A stretch of DNA of 64,000 bases, taken from assembly GCA_022701365.1 (NCBI GenBank), contig JAKUHH010000040.1, forward strand, positions 434,001 to 498,000. The letters run 5' to 3'. Both the position numbers and the translations under genes were made by a program. Numbering within the stretch: the stretch's first letter is position 1; every line of letters starts with the position of its first letter. Shown here one piece after another: positions 1 to 9,364 of the stretch. This DNA is from Mycocentrospora acerina. Its lineage: Eukaryota > Ascomycota > Dothideomycetes > Pleosporales. A model generated the notes under the pieces. The model worked only from the letters and a program-made list of their open reading frames with translations, searched no databases and was not told where the DNA came from.

Positions 1-1465
1 AATAAACTCAGTACTAAGGCTTAAAATTCTTTACTAACTTATTTTATTAGATATCCTTAGCCATGAAGCTCAGATCCGAAAAGGCAACTCATTGAAAGAA
101 GCTGCAAAGTATCTCAGTACACCTGGCATAATCTCTCTGGGTGGCGGCCTACCATCAAGCGAATACTTTCCTTTTGAAGAACTGTCCTTTAAAGTTCCAA
201 CCGTTGGACACTTTTCTGAGGCTGAAACCAAAGAATCAGGCGTAGTGATAACCGCTGGTAAACATGACCTCGCGCAGGACAAATCTACTTTTGACATTGC
301 CACTGCCTTCAACTATGGCCAGGGCTCAGGATCAGCACAGCTTCTACGTTTTATCACCGAGCACACGGAGATGGTGCACAGCCCACCCTATCAGGATTGG
401 AGATGCACAATGAGCATTGGAAGCACGTCTGCACTCGACATGGCACTTCGATTGTTCACAAGACCAGGTGATATTATGCTCTCAGAAGAATACACATTCT
501 CCGCAGCAGTCGAGTGCGCCCGACCACTAGGCATCCGCGTATGCGGCGTCCCAGTCGATTCAGAGGGGCTGCTCCCCGAAGAAATGGACAAGATCCTCTC
601 AAACTGGGATGTTGATGCTCGCGGCTCCCGAAAGCCTCATCTCCTTTACACTGTCCCTACAGGCCAGAACCCCACCGGTGCAACACAGAGTACAGAACGT
701 CGTCGTGCACTGTACAAAGTTTGCCAGAAACACGACATCTACATCCTCGAAGACGAGCCGTACTATTTCCTGCAGATGCAACCATACACCGGCTCTGACG
801 CACCTTCTGCCCCTCCTCCATCCTCCCACGCTGAATTCCTCAAATCCCTCGTCCCAAGTTTGCTCTCCATGGACACCGACGGTCGAGTGATGCGAATGGA
901 TTCCTTCTCCAAGGTCATCTCGCCCGGCTCGCGTATCGGCTGGATCACTGCATCGCAGCAGGTGATTGACAGGTATCAGAAGCACGCCGACGTATCGACG
1001 CAAAACCCCTCTGGCATCTCCCAGCTCGTTCTCTTCAAGCTGCTAGACGAACACTGGGGCCACGCAGGCTATCTCGACTGGCTCATCTACATCCGTCTCG
1101 AGTACACAAAGCGACGAGACGTTATTCTGCAGGCGTGTGATAAATATCTGCCTCGGCAGGTCATGTCCTGGAAGCCGCCTATGGCGGGCATGTTCCACTG
1201 GATGCAGATTGATTTCAGGAAGCATCCTGGGTATCCGGAGAAGAGTATTGAAAGTATTGAGGAGAGCATCTTTTTGAGGGTTATTGATCATGGGGCGTTG
1301 GTTATGCGGGGGAGTTGGTTCTATGCTGATGCAGACGAGGAGCACGACACATTATTTTTCAGAGCTACGTATGCGGCGGCGCCGGCTGAGAAGATTGACG
1401 AGGGGATTAGGCGGTTGGGCGAGGCTGTCAGAGAGGAGTTTGGACTGGGCAAGTTTGAACATTGA
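1..1465 (+). CDS. ARO8: Aromatic/2-aminoadipate aminotransferase, 5'-truncated by window edge
   Basis: A fold-type I, PLP-dependent aminotransferase of the ARO8 / kynurenine-aminoadipate group, expected to transaminate aromatic amino acids or 2-aminoadipate. The visible part begins in an exon after a likely splice acceptor ending near base 50 (branch-like ttactaac at 31-38), so earlier exons lie outside the window. The first in-frame residues include RKGNSLKEAAKYL and then ISLGGGLP, typical of the family N-terminus. The PLP site is visible as DSFSKVISPGSRIGW, where the lysine forms the Schiff base; YTVPTGQNPTG and EDEPYYFLQ are the other cofactor-loop motifs. There is no ATG at the visible start (codon 92-94 is TTG), which supports truncation. 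Family assignment is firm; the exact substrate is not. Confidence 0.9.
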
Positions 1466-1741
1466 GAATGTGTATGCTCTTTTTCGGTGACGAGGCATTT
1501 GATGGCGTTGGAGGCGCATTTATAGACTCTACATTGTGCCATTTTAAAAAAAATTGCTCGAGCATCCGTCGATGCATCACATTTAAAAAAAAATCATGTA
1601 CATAGTCATATTTGAAAAACCTCGTCCTTTTCTTCAATAAAGCCTCTGGTCTGCCTTTGATATCGCAAACGAGCTTTTCGAGCATCCTACTCTATACGCC
1701 TTGAAACGCCTCCCATATTTCTTCCTCTCTCTCTCACATAC

Positions 1742-1776
<35 letters not shown>

Positions 1777-1822
1777 ATCACAATATTTCCATCCGTTCCC
1801 ATTCTCTCGCCCAACCCCTCTC
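1466..1822. other. Convergent 3' flanks with a poly-C run
   Basis: Intergenic DNA between two convergent genes. It is T- and A-rich in the first half, then holds a 31-base cytosine run. No gene seen. Confidence 0.7.
1743..1773. repeat. Homopolymer (C)31
   Basis: Thirty-one consecutive C residues counted directly, in the shared 3' flank of the aminotransferase and OST2 genes, next to a CT-rich stretch. Confidence 0.97.
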
Positions 1823-2430
1823 TCAGTTGATGAAGTTGACGCAGAAAAAGTGCAGCAATAACGACCCAAACAGGAAATCCGCAAACGCCCGCTCATGCGA
1901 AATGTTCTCAAACTCCGCCTTATTCTCAGGGTTTGTCTGAATGCGCAGCGAAGCAGTGAGGACGAACTGGCCGACCGTTGCGCTGAAGCCGGAAAGGAAA
2001 GCGTTGAAAGGCTAGGTTTTGGAAAACGTTAGCATGCTTGCTTCTCTCTCTCTCTCCCTTACAAAGTCTCGGCTTGAGCAACTCGAAGCGTTTTTCAATG
2101 TTCAACCCATATGCATGTCATCGTCTCTGTGCAATTGACGTGTTGGGAGAAAAGAGCCCCCAGGGGCTGAATTGGAAATGCAGGACGTACAAAGTTGCCG
2201 ACGATTACCACGTAGAGGAACTGCAGCGCGCCGACGGTGACGAGAAATGCCAGGAAGGTGTCGAGCAGTTTTGTTCGCTGCGATGTCTTCTTTGTGTAGT
2301 TGTTCCACACTCCCTGCAAGATGGATTGCGCGTCCGTGTTGGGGGACTTTGACTTGACGGGCGCGGGCTGAGTCGAGGTAGTGGAGGAGGCGGTTGGGGG
2401 AACGGAGGTGTTGCGAGGTTTGGGTGCCAT
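1823..2430 (-). CDS. OST2: Oligosaccharyltransferase subunit OST2/DAD1
   Basis: Small integral ER membrane subunit of the oligosaccharyltransferase that transfers the lipid-linked glycan to Asn of nascent proteins. Two exons, 2430-2191 and 2011-1823, separated by a 179-nt intron (donor gtacgt, acceptor cctag), give 142 residues, the usual size. Residues 30-58 contain the cytosolic lead-in and KLLDTFL; three hydrophobic segments lie near 57-78, 83-104 and 122-142. The C-terminal half, with SLRIQTNPENK, FENISHERAFADF and LLLHFFCVNFIN, is the highly conserved DAD1 signature. An in-frame extension upstream exists, but the MAPKPRN start fits the family. It diverges from the TMEM14-type gene across about 350 bp, which suggests a shared promoter. 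Identification is very secure. Confidence 0.95.
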
Positions 2431-2777
2431 TATGACTTGTTTGGTCGACTGCGCGTCTAGAAGGGGTGCGGCAATTGGGATGAGGGGGGGTTTCGATGCA
2501 ATGCTTGGGAGCTCGGGGAAGCTTGGGGTCGTTGAGGCCAGATGTAAGGCGTCTGTGCGCACATTCGTAATGCCTGTTGCGTTCCTGAGTCGGCATTCGG
2601 ATGTCCGCCCGTCCCCCGCAACGTATTAGGTAGGCTATGCCATCATTTCATCTGTCAATCACCCAAGCTTCTATTCTTTAGACATCGACAGGCATTAGAC
2701 TTTCTCCCTCTTACCAAAACTCTTTTCATAGCGCAGTCACTTCTTCCGTCTCAAAAGTTACTAGATCAACACCAACA
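2431..2777. promoter_or_regulatory. Divergent promoter region of OST2 and the TMEM14-type gene
   Basis: About 350 bp between two diverging start codons. It includes CT-rich sequence and acatcgac-type context near the rightward start. No distinct motif is claimed. Confidence 0.45.
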
Positions 2778-3242
2778 ATGGTGAGTGGCTTGTTTAGCTT
2801 GCAGCATGCGACGGCATCTTGAATGCGACTCTGGCCGCTGACCATGACACACAGTCTCTCGCAAACATCGCCCTCATTCTCGGTACGCTCACTGCCGGCG
2901 GAGGCATCACTGGCTACGTGCGAACTGGCTCCATTCCATCCGTCGTAGCCGGCGTCACTGTTGGCTTGCTGGTAAGCCTCTCCTATGCGAGCATCTTGAT
3001 TGGATGTCAGCATCACAACAGCGCAAGAACTAACACGTGCACAGTACATTCTCGGTGGCTTGCGCATCAAGAGCAACTCGACTTACGGTGTCGAGCTCGC
3101 TCTCCTCGCTTCCATTGTTCTCGCTGGCAGCTCTATCCCTCGTGCCATCAAGTCTGGCAAGCCTCTGCCTATTGGTTTGAGCGTTTTGGCGACGCTTGGC
3201 CTGTGGACTTTTGGAAGTGCATTCCAGGGACGACGTGTATAG
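2778..3242 (+). CDS. TMEM14-family small membrane protein
   Basis: A 105-residue protein of the TMEM14 (UPF0136) family, small multi-pass proteins of mitochondrial or other internal membranes; vertebrate TMEM14C is linked to porphyrin transport, but the fungal role is not established. Exons are 2778-2780, 2855-2971 and 3045-3242; the first coding exon is the ATG alone, followed by a 74-nt intron. The glycine-rich segments TLTAGGGITGYVRTGS and YILGGLRI, and the C-terminal GLSVLATLGLWTFGSAF, match the family's three or four short helices. All junctions keep phase. The single-codon first exon would be missed by simple ORF calling. The family call rests on glycine spacing and length. Confidence 0.85.
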
Positions 3243-3875
3243 GCTTGGTGCAAGGGCAAAAGGAGGAGAAAACAGAAGAAACAATGTGCTTGACATGTAC
3301 GCTAGGACTTTGGGAAATCAATTTTATCCATCAAAAAAAGGACGCTCTTTGACTTGAATGATGATGTGCAATTGGTGAATGGTACCTCTGGTGCTTGCTG
3401 ACTTTAACATGAAACACTACTTGAAGTGTTGTAAATGACTACAGCCTATCTTTCGAGGGTAAGACAAACCTTGTCTGTACGTTTGAGCATCGTCACGTCC
3501 CTATTTCGGAGTCTAAATGGTAGAACGAGCAATAAGATGTTTATCAGGATCAAACAAATGGCGTTTGCAGACGAATTCGAATGCAGAAGAGACGATAAAC
3601 ATGAGCAGGTACTCATGTTGGTGAATCTGCCCATCCAAACGGCTCGTACCTCTCACTTCCATTTTTTCACATCCAAGACTATCTTTGCTCAAGATGTGAC
3701 GGTTTCAGTACCCCATTCCCTCTTTGCCACTATCACGTGGAAACGCGTCTGCGCGTCGTGGCTCTTTCCTTCCCCAAGGGCTTAGGTACCGTGCGCTTTT
3801 TCAAGCGACCAGTGTTCGAAAACATTTGTTTTCATCTCCTTCAACTTCGATATCTCTGGCCACACGTCTCCAACC
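3243..3875. other. Intergenic region, tandem genes
   Basis: 3' flank of the TMEM14-type gene and promoter of the next rightward gene. Short ORFs here have no recognisable product. Nothing else seen. Confidence 0.6.
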
Positions 3876-5537
3876 ATGGCCGACACAGAAGATGAGAACT
3901 CCGGGGCTTCTAACCCCAACGATCAACATACCACCACATGCGAACACCATGGCACACCGCGAGCTGGTTACTGCAGTGCTATCACAAGAGCGAACAGACC
4001 TTGTAGTCGATACGCCAGATTCACAGAATCAGGTCACTTGCCTGTCTGTAGTATACACCGATACTCTGGGGAACGAGCGGGACAGTGTCAAGCAACAGAA
4101 AAGTGCGGCCAGCCTTGCAATCGCCTCACACCTTACAATACCCCTTACCACCTCTGCTTGGAACATGTAGGCACAGCAACACTTCCATGCTATCTCATGC
4201 AGCTTCCAACCGAACTACGTCTAATGATATTCCGCCATCTGTTTCCAAAAGTCATTGAAGCGCACCGAATTGGCCCTATACACAGCACTGTTTTGAAGGT
4301 CAACCGTCAGATTAATATCGACGCATCATCTGTTCTCTACGGCGAGCTACGATTCAAAACCTCTGTCACCTCTACAGACATCTGCATTATCGGTACGCAG
4401 TGGCTCCGAAGTATATGTCCAATTAGAAAGACCCTTTATCAACAAGGCGCTCAACGTATCGTCAATCTTGATGTTAACATTACATTTGAACGCCGTTATA
4501 GGGCGCCTCCGGGTATTGGCTATTACGGAATCAGTCAAGAGGATCAAGAGTTATATGCACTTAGAGACAGCGTTCGTAAACTAGTCGGTCTGTTGACACC
4601 ATCGGCAAACACACCACTCAGCCTACCAGTTCTCAAACGACTTCAAGTGAGTGTGCGTCCTCGGAATCCTTATCGATGGGAATCGGACGAGTTCACCGCG
4701 GCTATTTTCTTCGTTCTGGAGCCGTTCCAAAACCTGGGCAAGATCGATGCTCCCACGCTGCTTAATCCCGATGCCAAAGATCTGTGTAGTTGCTCTTCTT
4801 GGTACCGCATTGATAAAAAAACGATATCAGATTTGATCAGATGTGACAAATACCGCCAGTTGAAGAAAGACTGGCTGAAATCGATGAAGCGTAATTCGCC
4901 AGGTCGTTGCCGCGTCGAGAACAGCGCGTGCAGCACGCAGGAAGCATTGCAAAAGATTGAAGACTTCATCTATCTTCTCCAAGATACAGACTCGTGTAGG
5001 GATGCTTGGACTTCTACCGTCTTTCGAGGGTTTGACCGTGCTCTACACCTTGCTCGTGTAGCTCATGAATGTGGCGATGTTGAGGCTATGAATAAGATTC
5101 GGGAGGCTATCAGGATAAGATGGGTCAATGCACACCGAAGGCAGCAGCGGTCGCTACAGACGATTGCAGATTCAATAGGTCGGATGTTCACTGAAGATGG
5201 CATTGATGATGAAAACGAAGAAGAGGATAATAAAATAAGCATCCCACAATGCTATTCAGATGCTTTCCATTTCGAGAACATTAAACCAATCGCAAACACT
5301 TCTGACTTCGATACTTTTTGGTCAGACTTGAGCACCAAGGACACTGCACCCAAGTGCGGCGACCCCGGAGTTACTATCGAGGACGATGGGCTGAGGCTGT
5401 ACATTCGCAAGGGTCGCAAAGAGTGGGTGCGTCTGAAGACGCCAGTAATGGTAAGTTCCAATAACAGCGTCTTGTTTTGTAGGACTGATCAAAGGGTACA
5501 GGTACGAGAAGCACGAAAAGAGAATCAATCCAGCTAG
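3876..5537 (+). CDS. 2EXR/F-box-like protein with N-terminal Cys/His knuckles
   Basis: An orphan fungal protein of about 536 residues if an in-frame 51-nt intron (5451-5501, gtaagt...tacag) is removed, or 553 if retained. Residues ~20-97 form two tandem Cys/His modules: GYCSAITRANRPC with a later HLPVCSIH, and CQATEKCGQPC with HLCLEH, each ending C-x2-H. This resembles the small zinc-knuckle motif found in many fungal orphan proteins. Next comes LMQLPTELRLMIFRHLFP, an F-box or 2EXR-like helix, and VLKVNRQINIDASSVLYGE, typical of the 2EXR/DUF7730-type region. The rest is a long helical tail. Nothing catalytic is visible. The knuckles probably bind zinc, and the F-box-like segment could contact Skp1, but this is inference. 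It converges on the next leftward gene. Confidence 0.75.
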   Translation: MADTEDENSGASNPNDQHTTTCEHHGTPRAGYCSAITRANRPCSRYARFTESGHLPVCSIHRYSGERAGQCQATEKCGQPCNRLTPYNTPYHLCLEHVGTATLPCYLMQLPTELRLMIFRHLFPKVIEAHRIGPIHSTVLKVNRQINIDASSVLYGELRFKTSVTSTDICIIGTQWLRSICPIRKTLYQQGAQRIVNLDVNITFERRYRAPPGIGYYGISQEDQELYALRDSVRKLVGLLTPSANTPLSLPVLKRLQVSVRPRNPYRWESDEFTAAIFFVLEPFQNLGKIDAPTLLNPDAKDLCSCSSWYRIDKKTISDLIRCDKYRQLKKDWLKSMKRNSPGRCRVENSACSTQEALQKIEDFIYLLQDTDSCRDAWTSTVFRGFDRALHLARVAHECGDVEAMNKIREAIRIRWVNAHRRQQRSLQTIADSIGRMFTEDGIDDENEEEDNKISIPQCYSDAFHFENIKPIANTSDFDTFWSDLSTKDTAPKCGDPGVTIEDDGLRLYIRKGRKEWVRLKTPVMVSSNNSVLFCRTDQRVQVREARKENQSS

Positions 5538-5996
5538 GTTGTAGTGAATTGGGGGGCTTTCAGAGAACGGCAAGACTTTGCCAGATTCATGTACTGCTGT
5601 CAACTCGATTCATTGTTAGCTTAAGCACTTTTATCAATGCGTCACGCAGTGACTGACGTTTTGGTGTCAAGCATATCAAACCCCTAGATCTTAATACGTA
5701 TATACTAAATTACGCTGCGAAGGTTTTTTGGAGGCTGTTCTGTATTTCCTTTAAGTAGTAAAAGAAGGTGATTCAACACAAAAGGATATGTAACTAATTG
5801 ATGAATCAAATTTATCTAGGGAATTCTACATGATATCGCACTTTGAAGGTAGTCCACAAGGGCCCTCGCTGTCTTTTTCTTTCTTTTCTAATGGGGTGGC
5901 AGCCTGTTGTGCTGGAGCAGTCGCCGGGCTACTTTGCCCGTTCGCGGTGGCTCCCACAACTTCTGCCTTCTTCTCCTCTTTGTTGCTATCATCTAG
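5538..5996. other. Convergent 3' flanks
   Basis: AT-rich DNA between the stop codons of two convergent genes; contains the likely terminators of both. No gene seen. Confidence 0.6.
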
Positions 5997-6843
5997 TCAT
6001 GGGTGTGCCTTGGCAACAGTCTGGTAAAATGCCTTGCCCTGCTCCTCGGCAATGGTAAGCTCCAAAGCAGAGGGCTGGCGGCTTCCGTCACCTCCAGCGA
6101 AAGTTCCGGCACCCCATGGGCTACCACCGTGGACCTCCTCAAGGTTGGAGAGTTGAGCTGCCTCATGTTAGCATAGTCTCTTGTGTACGCTTTAAAACGG
6201 GAAAACCTACCGAAAACAGTCTTATATCCCAAGGGTACATAGATGAAGCCGTGGTGCGTCAATGTGCTCATGCTTGAAATAGCAGTGCTCTCCTGTCCAC
6301 CGCCCTGGGTTCCGGTGCTGACGAACAGACCGGCGTACTTGCCCCAGAAGCTGCCCTGGGCCCACTGCTTTCCGCTCTTGTCCCAGAACGCCTTGTACTG
6401 CGCAGGGAAGTTTCCGTAGCGGGTGGGGATACCGAAAAGGATGCCGTCAAAGGGCTCGAGTTGTGCGGGGTCGCTGAGGACGGGGATGTCGGTAGGCTTG
6501 GGGGGAGCGTACATCTTGGCGAGGACCTCATCGGAGAGGGTTTCTGCGACCCTGGGAAGAGGTTAGTATGGAAGTTTTTTTTATATTTTGTCCATGAAAA
6601 AAATAAAACATGGCTCAATTCGATGGCGGTGAAATAGGAGAGGGTTGTTGCTTGCGGGTACATACTGGAAGATCTGTGCATCACCGCCGGCGGCCCTGAT
6701 GCCCTTCAACTCTGCTTCGGCCTGTGGTGAGGTTGTCAGCAAGCTTCACTTGCAGAAAAGCGGGGTACCATGTCAATGCAACATACCAACTGCCTGATGT
6801 GGCCGTACATGGAGTAGTACACGATTGCGATCTTGGGAGCCAT
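5997..6843 (-). CDS. WrbA-type NAD(P)H:quinone oxidoreductase (Alt a 7-like flavodoxin)
   Basis: A 204-residue flavodoxin-like protein of the WrbA / Pst2 / Alt a 7 group, FMN enzymes that reduce quinones by two electrons and protect against oxidative stress. Exons are 6843-6787, 6721-6666, 6551-6211 and 6157-5997, with canonical gt..ag junctions in phase. The N-terminus MAPKIAIVYYSMYGH is the FMN phosphate loop; GILFGIPTRYGNFPAQ and FVSTGTQGGGQE are flavin-contacting loops, and VFAQLSNLEEVHGGSPWG is the family's late signature. Length and exon order match fungal homologues, which are known minor allergens in Alternaria and Cladosporium. Cytosolic or eisosome-associated by analogy with yeast Pst2/Rfs1. 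Very secure. Confidence 0.95.
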
Positions 6844-7866
6844 CTTGGATAGAGATACGAGGTACAGGTGAGACGAGGTGGTGTGAAGCTTGAAGTCAAG
6901 AGGGATATCAAACAATCAATTCTCGGGAAGGGCATCTCGCATCTTATATCTCCCGCCTTGATTGTCAACCCTGGGACACTCAATGCATTGTGCAATTTCT
7001 AGTCCAATAAGATCATGAAGCTTGAGATAGAACATGGTGTAAACCCCTCATGGAGCTCTCATCCTGGGTTAGCTATTCGCATCTAGCCTATTCCGCTCTA
7101 GCGTAGTGGGCCTATCCGGCTTACGTGAGGATTTGTTAACGATTTCCAATTCACATCCGTGATCCGGGTATGCTCACCAACCAGGCGGAATTGGCAACAC
7201 GTTCACCGCTAAAAGGTCAAACTTCGATTGACAACCATTCAGAGTAATTGAATAAGCAGCTCGGCATCCGAAAAGAGGAAGTCTACTGCATCTGGGTTCC
7301 TGAGCTTATCCCGCTTTACCTGCACAAGCAGACTTGTACCTTGATCATGCCCTTTCTGGCTGAAAAGGGTTGCGATGCGGGTCGTTATTGGGCCCTCATC
7401 TAAAGTTCTTAATTTGAAAATAGATGTTCTATCAACAAAGGATGTTGTACCTTTGTCGCGCCAGAGAACAATCAAGTCACTACGTCATATACCTAATCCT
7501 GGGATGAGCACGTGTTTTTGGAACGCGAATGCAGGGTTGAGAGCAATAAATGTAATTATGCACCACTAAGGTGAAGTGAGGTACATACTTGGCAACAATG
7601 CCCGCTGTAAACGCTGAAATGCTAAAAAGTACAAGACATAAAGCAGCAACCTGCTGTCCATGGTAAACGCCCGCTCAAATCATTTTTTTCCAAGATGAAT
7701 TCAATGCCCCGTTGTTAAACTTTTTTTTAGTGGCAACTATGGCCTGGTATCTCGCACCAAGGATCTGTCGCTCATGCATGTGGCCGTTAATCGTAAAAGG
7801 CTGAAAAGTCGTCATAAGGTGTACAGGTGAATCGAAAATAGTAGCAATTCGCAAATCGTTCCGCAA
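6844..7866. other. Intergenic region, no gene recognised
   Basis: About 1 kb upstream of the WrbA-type gene and downstream of the F-box gene. It should hold the WrbA-type promoter. ORFs inside are short and without recognisable motifs. Confidence 0.6.
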
Positions 7867-9364
7867 TCAGGTCGAGATAGAGTGGAGCCTCCTGCGAACA
7901 CCAGCCAGGAACTCGTTCTCCTCGATGCGCGTGAATGGACCCTCCTCCTCTTTCTCATAGAGACCAGTGCTGCCATATGGACCCTTGCCACTGAAGCTTA
8001 CGATCTGCGGCCAAAGCCCGTCAGACGAGACTTGGGCCAAGGAGAAGTCTCCGTGAACGGACTGGAATCCTGGCTCGAAGATGCAGTCCGCGAAGAACAA
8101 CTCAACGTAAAGCTCACGGGGTACAATGCTCGCAGCACGTCGATGGATGAGACCGCGTGCCTGTTCGAGCAATTTCTGCAGGTCGTCTGTAGCTTCTTGG
8201 GTAGAGCGGCCGTCCTCGTGTCCGCAAAGATGGAGCGCGCGCACTTGCAGATCACCGTTGAACTTGACATTCTCGCTAGAGAAGAGATCCGCACACACAG
8301 ATGGAAGTGAGATGGACAATGTCTCTAGCTTGGGACAGCTGCGGATAGTTTCACAGAGATGCTCGCTGTCGCTGGGAGATCCGGGATGAGGATGCCAGAA
8401 GCCATCCTGTGATCGTGGGCTGTGCTCAAGAACTCGAAGTGTCTTTCGCGATGCCTTGACAATAGCCATGACGCCGTCGATGGTGATGGTGGAAATGCAT
8501 GTCATGTGGAACTCCTCAAGCTGAGTGGCGGTGCGAGCAATAGCGAAGAGATCACGATCGGTAATTGGCATGAAGGTGGTGTCGCCAAAGATTTTGAGTC
8601 GTCGTAGCTGACTAAAGTTGGCGGATTGCAGTGGCTCCAGGTCGATCTGGTTCTCCTTCTCTCCAGCTTGCTGCGATGTGGGATCAACACATTGAAGCTC
8701 CAACGTCTCTAGCGGCTTGCCATTGCCCATCAACAGCGTCCGCCAGGCCTTGGCATCCAGGTGCCTAACTGTAGTCCAGGGCACGGACAAGGAAGTGAGA
8801 TTTTGGCAGTTCTTGAGGGACTCAAAGACAAGACGGTTCGTCTCGGCGGTGTAAAAACCGTGGAACCACATTCGCTTGACTTTGCATGCCATTTCAGGGA
8901 AGTCTTCGAATGTCTTCACGGTCTTCTTGAGGGACGCAAAAGGATCACGGTAGACAGCAGTACCAGTCGGTCTGTCGATGAGTTCATAAAGAGGATAGCT
9001 CTCTCGTCGGTTGGAGAGTTCGGCCCATCGCTGCAGGCTAATCAGTATAAAGCTTTTTTAAAGATGCATGTAGCGTGCTTACCTCTCCACCCTTCCAGCG
9101 GCGAATGTACACATCCTTGAGGGCATACTCCAAAGACCACTCGTGCCACCTCCAGCATACGGAACGGATTGCGGATGTGGCGTCCCACTTGAGTAGCTCA
9201 GGCGGAACGGGACCTCTCACATAGCGCTGCAGAGTGGCCCTCTGGAGTGGGAGTGGAGCCTGGGAGAGACCGAAAGTGTACGTGGGACCATCACGTATAT
9301 TGGCTTTGGTAACCTCCTCGAGGATCTTGGAAAGAACTTCGTACGGAAATTCGTTGAGTTGCAT
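7867..9364 (-). CDS. F-box protein with LRR-like C-terminus
   Basis: A 481-residue predicted F-box protein. Exons 9364-9083 and 9030-7867 are joined across a 52-nt intron (gtaagc donor, ctgcag acceptor), giving WKGGE joined to RWAELSNRRESYPLYEL. The N-terminus MQLNEFPYEVLSKILEEV is a clear F-box start; SVCWRWHEWSLEYALKDVY continues the typical F-box helix set. After it come repeated short segments with LTSLSVPW, LETLELQC, LRRLKIFGD, LEEFHMTCIS and LETLSISLP, the pattern of irregular leucine-rich repeats used for substrate recruitment. A Skp1-Cullin-F-box role in protein turnover is the family expectation; the substrate is unknown. No orthologue with a name is recognised. Confidence 0.8.
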
